In this document: piece by piece, positions 1-13,600 of the stretch | How positions within the stretch are numbered: the stretch's first letter is position 1 | How the letters are laid out: each line of letters starts with the position of its first letter | Assembly (NCBI GenBank): GCA_012845835.1 | Contig: JABAKD010000004.1 | Coordinates: 248,001-312,000, forward strand | DNA length: 64,000 nucleotides | Origin: Undaria pinnatifida | Taxonomy: Eukaryota > Sar > Phaeophyceae > Laminariales > Alariaceae | Direction of reading: 5' to 3' | Translations under genes and position numbers: made by a program | Notes under the pieces: model-generated | Seen by the model: only the letters and a program-made list of their open reading frames with translations | Databases searched by the model: none | What the model was told of the DNA's origin: nothing

Positions 1-123
1 ACACCTGTGACCACATCTTGTTCAGAAGGTCGCTGAGGGTAAAGCCTCCTACGAGTTGAGCTGGACTGTATAAGTGACAATTACAAAAAGTGAAAAAATA
101 CACGGGAAAAGTTAATAAGGTTA

Positions 124-292
124 TGGTCCCTCCTCAGTGCGGTGCCTTGCCAGGCGCCAATAAACCGCACTAAACAGGGACTCTGAACTACCTAAGGAGA
201 ATGCGGTAATCAGTAGAACGTGGTCATGACAAGCGGTTGTCACCTCACTAAAGTGGGGGGCAGCACTAAAGGGTACCACACGAACGGGACCA
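124..292. mobile_element. Short inverted-repeat element, family A (MITE-like), copy 1
   Basis: About 170 bp bounded by TGGTCCC and its complement, with internal AGTGCGGTGCC and GTGACAAGCG-like motifs shared with the copies at 19171 and 35339. It lies in the intron after exon 15. No coding content. Confidence 0.55.
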
Positions 293-649
293 CAGCTGTA
301 CCGGCAACGGGAATACATGGTGGTTTTCTGTATCGTTGGAAAATCAGAAACTTTTTAGGGAATTGACAGAAATCTAGGGGGCCGTGCGTGTGGCAGCGCG
401 CCATCAATCGAGGATGTGTTCAGGCACCCGCGACAGATAGGAGCATTTTGCCGGCGTTCGGAACACCAGACGGCTGGATCACAGCGAGAGAGCAAAGAGG
501 GAGGCCGCCATCGGGCCTCGTAAATCCCCCACAAGCACACTGTAAACAAGGTTACAATACCAAATAAGTAGCGCATGCAAAACAAACAATGCGAAGAAAA
601 TAGCCCAAACAGCCAAACATCGAGAACCAAGCAATCATTGCAAAAACTG

Positions 650-840
650 GTCCAACGAGCCAACCAACCAATCAATCACAAACCAACCACCAAACCCACC
701 GACCAATCAACCTACCGAAAAATCAATTGACCGACCAATTAAATGACAAAACACCCAAACAAACGAACACACAACATAGCATCTACAAGCCAACCCATAC
801 CAACCAATCTACCAAACCAAACTCGGACACCACGAACCCC
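650..840. repeat. CCAA/CCAATC low-complexity tract
   Basis: AC-rich DNA built of CCAACCAA, CCAATCAA and CAAACCAACC words, just after the exon 15 donor in gene sense. On the transcribed strand it is T/G-rich. Confidence 0.7.
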
Positions 841-848
841 ATCCTCAC

Positions 849-1614
849 CTGAGCGTGGGCAGTTCCAACAACGGGGGCAACCCCGGCACAGGCGAAGGCG
901 AGGCCTCCAGCCCTAACCCCGTCAGCTCCAGAGCCACGCGCCCAGCCCCCGCCCACCCCACCCTCAGCACGGCAAAAGTCACAGACAGCGTTTTCCCCTC
1001 CTGCAGCTCTTTCAGGACGCTCCGGCCGCCTATACTTCCTGTAGCGTAATGGTGGCTTCCTCCACAGCTGCCGCTACCCGAGTGATGGCCCTGCGATGAC
1101 ACCGAAGTGAACCTTCCGCTTCTTTCCCACGCACCCTCTTCGGCCGAGCCACTCAAGCCACCGCTACCACCACCGCTACCACCACCGCCGCTACCACCAC
1201 CGCCACCACTGCTGCGGTGCAAACCCCCGCTACCTCCCCGGTCTCTTCTCAGATTGGCGGCACTGGCTCTCCACGAAAGACGAGTTCCAGGCGACGACAG
1301 CGACGCCGAGCCCGGACTCGCCCCGGCTACATTTCCCACGGCTGTGGCGGCGAATATGCCGGCAGCGGCGGCGGCAACGCTACCCCCGCCGTCGCAACCG
1401 CCGCCTACCTCTTCTGAACGAAAGGAGCCGCCGCCACTAGTCGGACGTCTGCCGAAAGGAACACCGGGCGACCCCCCTGTGGTGGGCGACCCGGTCGCAG
1501 GGTTTCCGGAAGAGGCGGGGGCCATAGCGGCGGCGGCGGTGGCCAAGACGTGGCGAGATGGGAGACGTGTCGACGGGGGGGTGCATTGAGCGTTCGCTAC
1601 CAACAGAGCGACGG
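849..1614 (-). CDS. Lipid-transfer protein exon 15 (last in window, 5' end uncertain)
   Basis: The donor CAG|GTGAGG at 849/848 is clear. The end of the exon, KTLSVTFAVLRVGWAGAGRV then ALELTGLGLEA and LLELP, is strand-like and fits the region after WWDK. Two acceptors keep the phase: CTGCAG at 1615-1617 and TTCAG near 1415. The part in between is Ala/Ser/Gly-rich and is coding only if the first is used. Two bases are left over for an exon beyond the left edge. Confidence 0.65.
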
Positions 1615-4600
1615 CTGCAGCAGGGGGCGGTTTCACCAAGCAAGAAGGAAGCGTTCGTGGCGTGGGCATACGACAACGGACGAGGCGACAAAGAGAGAAG
1701 CGGGGGAGGGCGGAGATTGAGTCCGAGCAGACAACCGTGGCATCGGGACGAAGGGACCGGGGGAGGTGAAGGGTGCGACGGATTTCACGCGAATTCCGAT
1801 TTCCCGACAGCTCATGAACTCAACGAACGCAGCTCCGAAGGAGTAACCGGAACCTGTACCCGCGGACAATCGCATGTACAGGCACAAATACGCCGGGGTC
1901 TAGCCTGTGTGTATGTCTGCACAGACCCCCCCTCCTCGTACGACTATGCTCTAAGATAGCGGAATCGAATATGACAAGGCATCGCACGGACTCGTTGCGA
2001 GCTTCAGAGACAATAATCTTCCAACAACACATACCGTGGACCCGAGAATAAACCAAGGATGGTAGTTATCGATAATGGGTATTGACCGGTAAGCAATTGG
2101 AAACGCTGATTTGGTGCGAGTATCGTAAGAAATATGTCCAAGTCAAGGTATGTGCCATCACTGGAATAAACCGCTGCGCACCTCCAAAAACCGTGGCGTC
2201 AACTTTTCCGTGCACCATGCACCTCCCTTTGTCCCACCAAGCCAGGGGGGGCACGTCATCCCTGTCTCCTGCCAACCCCGGTCCCTTTGCACCCGGTCTC
2301 CCCGACGCCACCTGCACAAAGAGACCCCGGGGCATCAGCAGCTTTCCAGCGTTTGCCATGTCCACGAGAGCGTAGGCGTGGGCGGGGCTGTACTCGAACC
2401 TTGGCCGCTCGACGCACACCGACAGGTCGAGGTACGCCTGCGACAGGGTGGGTGGATGGACGACGCAAGTGGAGCGAAAATAGGGAGGTGGGCCGTGGGG
2501 TATTGGGTTGTCGGGATTTAGGCGTAATGTCTATTCGTGCCCCTCGTCGTCACTCCATGTCTACGTGCAGGTGGGGCGCAGAACACGTAATCGCCTGCAC
2601 AAGCCCGTGGGATTATCCCCCCCGGCCGGAACATGAGCATGGAGAGGGGTCGGTGCTCGATTGCCGCTACCGAGAGCTGCTTTAAGTAGACACGGTCATT
2701 TAGGGCGCTGTTAACTACACTCACGTGTTCGAGGCCTAACGATTTTGAAGAGTGTGAGTTCATTACAGCAATTTTAACAGGGGTAAACGGCAGCCGGCCG
2801 GAGAAGCGACTAATTCGTGTGTCGTCGAATGGGCGAGAGCGATCGCGGGGAGCCGCGATGAGGCACTTTCACCCCGCACTGCGCTCATCAAAACGGACGG
2901 ACCGCCGTCCACCCCAAGCGATCGATGCGCACCGACCCGAGGTACTAACCCGCCTGCTCTTAAAACAGCAGTAGAAGCGACAGCGGCGCCAAAAACTCAC
3001 ACACGCGAAAATACGAGGGCAAATGGGGACGGCGATATCGGTGTTTGCTCGTATGACAGCCGTCAACTAGGTCGTCCGTCACAGATACAACCCGTTAGCC
3101 ATCCTCCAGAGGCCTAGACTGCCGTCATATCCTGGTGTATTTGGCCCACACTCACCTTCGCCGGAAGGTCGCGAATCACCACCGCCACGGTTCCACCACC
3201 ACCTCCACCGCCACCGCCGCCGCCCCTCGCAGCAGACGCTGCAGTCGACGCCACCGCGGAACTCACGGGAAACGTAGAAGCCTCGCCGTTGTGGAATTCT
3301 TTCTCGGCAACGATGGCGTGTTTGACGCCGGTCAGTTCTAGGGGGGCTCTAGCCCAGGCCCCCATAGCGGCGCCCCCGGCAGAAACGGTTTCGCAGGAGA
3401 AGAGCGGGCGGGGGAACTGTCGCAAACCGGCCCGTATGTCCGCACACCTGTTTCGGTAGGCAGGCGAGCCGATTTGGGCCGAAAAGGGTGGGGAGCCGTA
3501 CGATGTTGGGGATGGGGCGTCATTTCATGCATAGCCGTAGTCTTAACTCTTTGGGGCTTCAGGGGGGGAATCGGACGGATAAAACCAACAACTGCCGAAT
3601 GCTTCACACGACGCAACCCAGACTTGCTGCCAGATTAGGTCACGACGATTCTCCAGTCGAACTCCAACGCAAGTGGGTATAAGCCACGCGCACAGCTTGC
3701 ACTGCCGTGTGCTACATGCTCGCACCATGACGAGTACGCGTTTATAGTCTGTTTTATCGCTGTACATGGGCCTCAAAAGGGTTAAGACCGTTGTGGTTTG
3801 ACCCTCGCATCCCTACAACGCCAGGACGGAACACGTCGGGTTTGCACCGACCAGATAGACGCCTGGTGCTCCACGCGCGACGTTATGCCAAGCAAAGGTA
3901 TGGGGTGGGGTGGTACTTTTTGATACCAATGTCTTTCCCACTGGCGGAGGTCCTCCGCTAAAGCAACTGAACAAACTAACGACTGCACTACTTCTGTTCA
4001 ACGCAACACTACCAGAGCCGAAAACTAAAATATGCCACCAGAGGGAGCACTGGAACAGAGATACAACCCAACCGGCAAAACGGCCAGATACTCGTACGGA
4101 CCAGCGGCGGGCGGATTGCACGAACAGCAGTCCATGACGGCAACTAGTCTCGTGCGCCGAAAAAAACACAGCCCCCCGAGAAGCAAAACGACCAAGAGAT
4201 GGACTCGATGTAAACGCCTCGATCGCTCGTAATCGTTTAGGGGGCCCATGTACCGCGACCGAACAAACGGGAAAACGAATTATTACCATAGTGCAGAGAG
4301 TGCAACCGCACGGGAATTCAGGCTACGTGCGCGTCGCACAACTCCTGGCTGTATTTTTGTCCGCCAGTTACTGCTGTATCACGACCTAACCTAGCAGGCC
4401 GCGTTGTTCCTTATGGCCGACGCCTTAATCGCCAAATACAGCTAAATTTGTGCATTTGCGACCCATGCTACGGTAGCGGTGCACCGGTGTACCAACCATT
4501 GTTGTCAACTATTGTTTTTCTGGGGCTCCTCACTTGAGCTCTACCCACAAGAGTGGTTTAGCTTGTAGGGGGAAAACTGGAAATCCAACCCGACAAACAA

Positions 4601-7600
4601 ACCCATGGCCTACAGGTATACAAACAAATAATGTCGGAGAATAAGAACGGCATTCCGACGATGACGATGTTATCAATAGGTTAAGGAGGGTTAAGGAGCC
4701 CCCGACATTCAGACTTTTTTGCGCCAAAAATAGGTATGCCTCAATACCTCTATCGTAGCACGAGTCTTGTGTATATCATAATCAACTCCAAAAAGGGTTC
4801 ACCCCTTTAGAGCCGCAGCCACGATTTTGGGGACAAAGCCCTTGGAATTAGTGTGGGATAGTTTTTGCAGTGGAAAGGAGGGTTCATGGATCCCATCCCC
4901 CACCACCAAAAGCGAGGACATTAGCGTGTTTGCGATTTCCAACCACTGTTGGGTTGAGGCGGGGGGGTGGGGGGGGGGGGGGGCGTACTCATTTGGTGCT
5001 TGCCTTAGTTGTTTGACCATTGACCACGCATCCCTTTCGAGACGGAGCACCGTTCCTACTCCAAACAGAGACACCTCCAACATTTGGACGCTCATTACGC
5101 TTCTTCCATGTAAATATACTTACTAACTTATTTCTGCTGAAAGTGCTCGGTTGGTGCATCCCTGTCATTTCCGGGGTCGGACTACTTGCGGAACGGTCCG
5201 GATTTTCTTTGGTTTCTTGATCGGCCTTTATTGTTTTTGTTTCTGCTCGTTTTGCCAGTTATTTCTTGACCTTTCAGCTGCTTCCTGCAAATTTGGTTTT
5301 TCTGCCAGCACGATTTTGAACCTTTTTGCGATTATTTCTTCCTTTTTGTTTATTAAAAGTTGAACTTCCTACCATTTGCCGCTAATTTGCCGCCTGTGCA
5401 TTACTTGTGGAGCGGTCATTCTTTAGTTTTTCTTTAACTTCCACAATATGTTTTGTACTTGGCACGAAGTTGCATCAGATGCGATATCGTCCAGCACCCC
5501 ACCGCAACGCTATAGCTCAGCAGCGCAGCGCCGTGCAGTGCCGTACCTTGCGATGCCCTGCCGTGCCCTGCAGCTCAGCTCTGTAGCGCACCGCAGCGCT
5601 AGCTCAGCAGAGCACCGCAGCGCTAGCTCAGCAGAGCGCAGCGCCGTGTGCTTTGCCGTGCTTTGCCGTGCTTCGCCATGCTGCGTGCTTTGCTGTACTT
5701 TTACTAGTTCGTACATACATGCCAGTAACATTCGAAGTATGATACCACGTACCGGTACATGAACCAGGTTTGTTTGTACATATTACGTTGTTGGATCATG
5801 AACAATGCACCCCCAGCCCAGGTCAGCCCGGCTATATATAGCTCAGCAGCACAGCGCAGCGCAGTGCGGTGCCGTGCCTTGCCCTTCGTTTTGCGGTGCT
5901 GTGTTGTGCGGCGCTGTGCGTTCTTTTGAACATATAGCAGTAGTAGTACCAGGTATGATACAGGTACCAGATTTATGTACGCGTTGTGTACTCGTCTTTT
6001 TGCTTTCTTCAGTTGATTGTCGCTCTCTCGGTCCCCATGCCCCCCCCCCCTCTCCCCCGCAAATAGCATACGTACTGCCGTTCAGAACCTGACATGAACA
6101 AGCACACAGCACAGCGCAAGGCAATTAGCTCTGCACAAGCACCTCTTGGCATTATTATTAATGCGATATTCGCACCAAAGAATCGAGGGCCTCTTCTTCC
6201 TGCCCCCTTTACATATGTTTCAGTTGCATTCTTCCATGCGCGAGCGTAGCGGGCGGCGTCAGCCGCCCGCGGAGCGGAGTCCAGTGCTTTTTTTAGAACC
6301 ACGGAGTACCACCAGGTATCAGGCGAAGTACCAGGTACCAGGTACCGGTAGTACGTGCGTGTACTCGTCTTTTTGCTTTCGTCGTTGATTTTGTTCTCCA
6401 TCTCGGTTCTCTTGGCAATTTTTTTTCGCAAATTACATCCGTACTTCTGCCGATCAGAACGTGACATCGCCAACAAACAGCACAGCACAGACAGGCCAAT
6501 CAGCTCCGCACAAGTAGCTCTTGGCATTATCAAATCGCTAGTTGCACTAAATCATGGGCCTCTTCTCTCTGCCCCCTTCACATTTAGTTTAAACCTTCCT
6601 TGCGCGAGCGTAGCGGGCGGCGTCAGCCGCCCGCGGAGCGGAGCGCTTGCATTACATAGAAACTGTTTGCTCATCCTATCCCCGCTTCGCCGGCTGCGGC
6701 CACCATGTGTCACCTAGGATAGCGATCGTTTTCTCGCTACTCTCTACCTGGAAATCTACAAAACTCTTCCATGTCACATACGTCAAATTTCCTCGTCTCC
6801 TCTAACGCATCCGGTTTCTCCTTGTATATTTCACATTCTCCTACAATGTGAGTCCTACTCATCTATTGTTGTGCCACACGGGCATATATTTGTAGGCACG
6901 TCCTCCTCCATCCGACTACTCGTTTATCTCTTTCTTTTTCCTGGTAGGTCCAGGTCCCCTACACGAAATCGCAGTTTCAGCTTTTTCGCGTAGTCCATTG
7001 GGCCGTGCAGATACGTTTTCATCCCAATAGCTTCCCTCAACCCCTCGTATATCTCTAAGTGCTTCTCCTCTTCAACCATATTTCTCAGCTCTAGCATCTC
7101 CCTTTCTTCTATCATTTATTTTGCTTCTGTCTTGTACCCGCCAAACTACTCTATAGACAGTACCTCTTGTTGGTCTCCCCCTATATCCTTCCATATGTTC
7201 TCGACTGCGTTATCCCATCTTATGCCGCTCGCCCTTTTGTTATTTTCCCATAAAGCCATTTTAACCATGGCTGGCAACCTCTATTCTGGCCTATTCTTTA
7301 CTTTATGATGCCACTTCAACTTTTCTCACGTCGCTATTTGTTTTTAGTGGGAGCATTTCTAGTTCTGCTCTTAATACTGTATTACTCGTTGTACTTGAGC
7401 ATTCTATTACCTTTTTAGCTGCTGTCATCTGCACTGTTTCCAGTTGTTTCACGAACTTCACGTTCCCTTTCCATAATCCTCCTGCACACTCTAACTTTGG
7501 TACAACCACATTCATCAGAATACATATTTTAATCCTAGTGTCAAGTGTTAGGATCGCATCCATCTTGCCTACTTGTGATTTGCCCTTTCCTATTACCTTC

Positions 7601-10600
7601 GCTACGTGTGCATCCCAAGAGTAGTCCTTTGACATCTCTACGCCAAGATACGTATACTGGTCTACGACTGGTAAGTCATCTTCTCCCCACATCCACTTGA
7701 AGTTTACCGGATTCACCTTATCTTCGTTACATACAACTACTGCGCATTTTTTCACGTTCGTCACTCTCCATTTCCTAGCGTACTCTAGTGTTTTCTCGAT
7801 CTATTTCTGCAATCATTCGGGTGTTTCTGATATCCCCACGGAATCATCCGCAAACATCAACCCCGACACCGTATCTTCCCTCATCGTGACTCCTTGCTTT
7901 GTTGCTTCGACTGCTACTATCATGCCATTAGTGCATACCTTGAATAGATTGGGTGATAGTGTACATCCCTGTGCAACTCCTTGTAAAACATCAACATATT
8001 GGGATATTTTCCCGTCCAGCATCACAGCATTTATCGCACATTCCGTCACATTTTTCATCATTCTCCAAATATTTCCTCTGATCCCAATTTCCCACATATT
8101 TTTCTACAACCCATTCCTCCAAACTGTGTCATAGGCCTTCTGTACATCTAGGAAGAAACAGTACGTTGTTAGCCCGGCGTCTTGCCTACCTCGAAGTATA
8201 TTATCTGATGTGTACACCTGGTCTACGCAACAACGGTTTAGCGTAATTAAATTCTGCTTGCCTTTCGCTAATTTCTTCGTCCTTCTCCAACATTGTTTCC
8301 ATTCTATCGTTCAAAATCTTACAGAATGTTTTGTCTACGGTGCTTAATAGCATTATCCCTTGGTAGTCCCCCGGATCAGCCTTATCTCCTGTCTTGAATA
8401 AGTTTCCTGCTACTTTCCTCCTCTCCACCTCCTAGGCGCGTACTCATTTCTCCATATCCAATTATACAACATAACCATCATGGTAAGCATACTTTCTCCC
8501 CGTACTTCATGAACCCATCACTATTATCTGCCCCTGCTGCCTTTGTATTCTAAGTTTAGCTACACATTTCTTGACTTCTTCTCTTGTGAACTCTCTCTGT
8601 AACCCGTCTCAACCACGGTCTTCCCTTTCTGGCAAACCTACGTTCGCCTCTGCCAACGCGCTGATTTCCTTGTCGAATTCTGCGTCGAACGTTTCGTTGG
8701 CTGTGGGCGTTCCTAGCTTGCGGTAATGTTCTACAAGTGCTTCCCTCTTCCCCTTCGAGCTATCAACATTTTTACCGTTCTGCGCTTTTAACGTAGCTAT
8801 TCCCTTGACTGCCTCGCCTACTTGTTGACCCAGTATCCCTTTTTCCGTACCCACATCTGCTTCATCCCGCCATCAAAGTTTTCGTTTGTTTCATAAATCA
8901 CGTCTTTCCATAATCCCTTCTCCTCTACCATCATTTTTACTTTCTTTGTAGCCGTAGCATACTCCTCCCATCCTGCCGTAGTCTTACTCGATGTATATCT
9001 TGCGCACGCCTCTCTCCTTACTCTTATGGCCTCTTTTACTTCCTCCTCCCACCATTTTACTGCTCTGTTGCATATTATCAACTTCTTCCCTATCACTTTA
9101 CTCGCTGTGTTCTTGATCAAATGCTCCCATTCTTTTATAATCCTGTCTCCTGCACTATCTCGTTCCGTAACGTTATCTGTTGTACCTATGCTCTCCAGCA
9201 GCTCGGAAAAACGCTCTGCATTCTTGGTCATCTCTTCTTGGAATTCTCGCTGTTTTTCTTTGACTTCTAGTTTATCTATTCTCCGCATGTACAACTCCTG
9301 CCTCGTCTATTCGTGATAACTCTCGCCTCTTGACTCTCTTACCCATATTAGACAGTGGTCAGTACTTCCTACGTCCGCTTCGCATGCATGTATTTCCGTT
9401 TCCTTACTATTTCCATTCTATATTACTATGAAGTCAAGAACGGACCTGTCTTCCTTTTGTATGCACTGTCTAGTTCATTCTGGCCCTGCCTTCTTCACGC
9501 TATCGTTCAACGTCTACATCTCGTTGCTCTCGTTGCTCTTAAGGAATTCCAACATCTCTGCCCCATTCTTATTGTTTGTCACTTTCCCATATTGTCCAAT
9601 GTTTTCTTTTGGGTTGCTTGCCTTCCCGATTCCTGAATTCAAATCTTCCACTATGACTACTTCTCCTTGCCTTTTATTATTTTGTAGATCTACTGCTATC
9701 TTTCCGAACTTCTTCTGTATCTCTTTGGCCGTACTCTTGGACTCTGGGGGCGTGTACATGTTTCCCGAGAAAAAATGTTTCGCTCCCCTCTCCCCTCTCC
9801 CCTCGTACCCTTGACCATATGCTTTCGTCATGTTTTGTGTCTTCGATCACCTCTACTATGTTACACAGGAATTCTTTGACTAGAAATCCTACTCCCCCCG
9901 CATCCCTATTGTTGCTATCCTGCCCCTTTCTCTTTTTCCCTATCCATCCGTACTCTCCAAATTTGCATCCTATTTTTCCCCCCACTTTTCTCCCATGACT
10001 ATTGAATTCCCACCATTTCTAGGTCGCGATTACTTACTCGTTCGACTATTTCTAGCCCTCTGCGCTCTTCCGCGGCGAATCCACATACATTCCATGATCC
10101 TATTCTCAGCTTATTTTTCGCTTGGCTACACACCACTCTTGTCTATTGTTCCTTCTCCGTCTTTACTGTTCGTAATATCTCTACTGTAAAACGTATTTCC
10201 GTTTCTGTTTCTGTTCCTGGCTTTGTTTTTGTTTGTTCTACACCACCACTATTCTCCCCGATATCCTTTGGGTCATTTACTATCTCCTACCTCCCCTTGT
10301 CTCCGTTAACTCTGGGAACGTCTTACCAGGTAGTTCATAGTTCCGATATTCCATTAGCTATACATACTCTCCATCCTAGTCTTCTGACCCATGCCGACAC
10401 GTTTTCTGTCTCTATCCTCTGCCACTCCATGCTCGCTTTCGGTGTTAGCGTGGCTCTGAAATGCTCTGCCTCCCGTTCTACCTTTCTACTTTTCCTATTG
10501 CAAAGCAGTACAATCCTAATTCGTTGCACTTCTTCTTAAACTCTATTTTCGTCATGTCGCTAGGAACTCCAAATATCAGCACTATTACTAGTACTATTAC

Positions 10601-13600
10601 TAGTACTAATGTTATAGTTAGTTACCCTTCCAATCTTTCCTTTCCCACACACACCCACCCTTCCTCACCATCTCTCTCCCAATATCTTCCGAGAATATGT
10701 CCAACTTGTTTTTCGTATTGTTGGTCGTGGGAAATGTTCAAGTCACTGGGACTTCTCAACCCTAGTACTTGTTGAGGGTCTGGTGTCTTTCAACTTTTCC
10801 GGCGCACCACACTAAAAAGTGTGTCCAACACGAGCTCGTAGTGTTGGGTTGGAGGGGGGGGGGGGGGGGGGGCGTAATCATTTGTTGTTTGCCTTAGTCA
10901 TTTGACCATACCATTGACCACGCATCCCTTTCGAGACAGGGCATGTTGGGTTGGGGGACGGGGGAATGTGAAAATAGTATTGAAACCGACGAATGTCATG
11001 CATAGTCCAAGGCCAACCCACCCACGAAAATTAGGTTACAAAAACTAAACATAAAACGGTAGGAACACGAAATTTTCTACTATTTTTTGCGCTTGTTTTT
11101 CGTGGGTTGGTTTTTGGCCTTGGATCCGTGGCGTTCGACCGTTTCAATACTATTAATAGTAAAAAAAATGTGTTTTGCTACCCACAGTTGGCCAGCCTTC
11201 ACAGTTGGTACATCGTAAACACCCTACGCAAACACCCTATATATTACCTGACGGAAAAGGTTATCCTTGCGATGGAACCAAAGTCGGTGCCCACCGGGGG
11301 TGGGTGCTGATCCAGTCGCTCCTGTTAAGAGCGCGCACGAACCAACGGGAAACAAAAGACCAATGCATTGGAGGAAAGACGCGTGCTACAATAAGGGTAC
11401 GTAGCACATTTTGGATACAATGATTCCGACCGACCGGACTCTCCGATTGAGGCACTATCCAGTCCACACCTATGAAACACCATTATTGTGTTTACCGTAT
11501 GATATGATTCGGCAAACGCCTAGGTAATGGGGCAGTTCTCCTACCGCTGCATGCATAGGACGACGAGGGCAGAAGCGGAGGCGAACACGACCAAGGCAGC
11601 GTTGAGGCACGCCCAAGGAAAACAGGGGGGCGACGACAGGGACGGGAGGGAACAACCTCCACCCCACACACTCCCACCCACCCCCCATTCCCTCACCTCC
11701 CTCGACAGCTCTCATCACTACCTCCCATCATCAGTACCACCCGAGGGGATTGATTTTTTCCCTCGAAACGCGGCAGCACGAGCGGAACAACCACCGAGAG
11801 ATTGCAAGATCTAACCCCCTTCAGTGGCGGCGTCAACCCTGTCGGATTGACCGGGTTGCATAGTGCCGGCGAAGTTCGGAGTCTCCCTCTTCAACTCGAC
11901 CTTGCCCGCCACCTCACGGTGACGGTGACAGAAGTCAAACCCCCCAAAACAAACGTACAGAGAATGTAACCCCTTTTCAACTCCAAAAAAACAATACCAG
12001 GTATGGTCTAATTCAATGTGTTTTATGGCAGAAACAGGAAAGCAACGTGAAAAGGGATAGGCCCACGGTGGCGAAAAAACAAACACCACAAAAAAAAAGG
12101 CCATCTCTCACCAGCAAACCTCTGCACAGCGCCTCGCCGCAGACGGGCGGAGTCACGCCCGCGGACACGTCCCCCACGCAAACCCTCAACAGGCTAGGGG
12201 ACGAGCCGCCACCGTCCCCTCTTTCCCTCCTTCGAGACGTCTCCGCCCTCTGAGCAGTCGGCGGCGGGAACGCGGGCGGCGGGCCGCGGTCGCCGAACTC
12301 CTCCCGTACATGTTCCAGATATGACCTGCCAGTACAAGTTCACGCAAATAAGTAGCCGTTGTGAGGCATCCAAGCGTTCGGCTGGTGGTGTTGGTGGCGG
12401 TGGGGGTGTTTTTGGTGAGGATGGTAGTTGTTGAATAGGTGGTGGTGGTGGTGGTGGTGGTAGTGGTAGTGGCGGTGATGGTGGTGGTGATGGTGGTGGT
12501 GGTGGTGGTGGTGGCTGTGTAGGTGGTGGTGGCGGTGGTGGTGGCGGTGGTGGTGGTGGTGGTGGTGGAGGTGGTGGTGGTTGTGGTGGTGGTAATTATT
12601 GCCGACCTCGGTGGTCCCACCTCGCCCTAGACCCTGGATATACCTGCTCGCAAATCCTGGATCCACCTCTGTTCCATCTCTGTTTCCGTTTTAGTGGTTC
12701 TGGCTTGACTGCAGAATATTCTCCAACTCCTTCGCATGCCATCAAAACCAAGTACTGGATTAGACGAGGCCTCCTGCCCCAGTCTGTGGTCCTACCCATA
12801 ATTTAGTGTTCCTCGTACGTTTCGCTTCGTTGACCACTGGAATGGGTCAGAAACGTCACCATCTGCCAAACGCCACCTGGCATCGTCAATGTCGGCTGAC
12901 GAGGCTTATAACAAATGCGAAGATATCGTTAAACCAAATGGCATTCACGCGACATTGAGTAGTTCCATAGCTGAGTAGCCAGGGCAATCAGAAGAACCAA
13001 AAACGGCCAAAAATGGTATACACCATCACCATAGTAGGGCTCTCCCGGCAATGCGGTGGTGTGCTATACACTGTAGAGAGCAATATGACCGCCGTATTGG
13101 GGGAAGCCGCCTCATTCGTTGCACGTTATGAGTTCAAATACCTAATAATAGTCGCGCCAAGCAATTTTGACCGCCTTATATTGGGATATCGCCTTAATCA
13201 GACCGCCTTATTGGGGAACCTCTACTGCCCCCCTATCACAGAACGCGTCTCCACCTAACCACCTAACCACCTTAACCAATTAACCACCTAAACCACCTAA
13301 CCACCTAACTACCTAAGACACAAATGGTATTCCACCTCTGCTGGGTAGTTTTAGTCATTACGTAATTAGTTCATCAGTTCATGATTTGACTAGCAGGCAC
13401 AAGTTAGGGCGCCTCGGCAGACAGAAACAAAAAAAGGCCAAAACATTGCAGGGTATTTCACGGGTAGGATAGTTTCTTGCGGGTCGGGTCGAGTCCGGAT
13501 GACCGGCGAGAGTCGGCACCCTCCTGACCTGGCCTGACCCGACGCGTGATAATCCGAGCACCTCCTGACCTGACTCGACTCGACACACGAAGGTTTGAAA

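Larger units (their letters stand above)
1..848. other. Intron following lipid-transfer exon 15
   Basis: Contains the family-A element and the CCAA tract. I found no acceptor followed by family-like coding, so the next exon is probably beyond the left edge. Confidence 0.6.
6660..10790 (-). mobile_element. Degenerate non-LTR retrotransposon (LINE), inside intron 12 of the lipid-transfer gene
   Basis: On the minus strand, and so in the same sense as the host gene, run remnants of a LINE. There is a possible ORF1 piece (~10340-10530) and an apurinic-type endonuclease with SWNVCGF near 10090, GGVGFLV near 9890 and VEDLNSGIG near 9640. The reverse transcriptase has GDKADPGDYQGIMLLS near 8380, GVAQGCTLSPNLF near 7975, LMFADDSV near 7845 and YTYLGVEMSK near 7640. 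A C-terminal CPCG stretch lies near 6870. Several stops and frame changes show that it is dead. The 3' end seems to abut the hairpin repeat near 6650. The borders are approximate and I found no target-site duplication. Confidence 0.85.

Noticed and set aside
5448-5762. 104-residue Ala/Cys-rich frame
   Set aside because: Produced by GCAGCGC/GCCGTGC repeats; equally long frames exist on the other strand.
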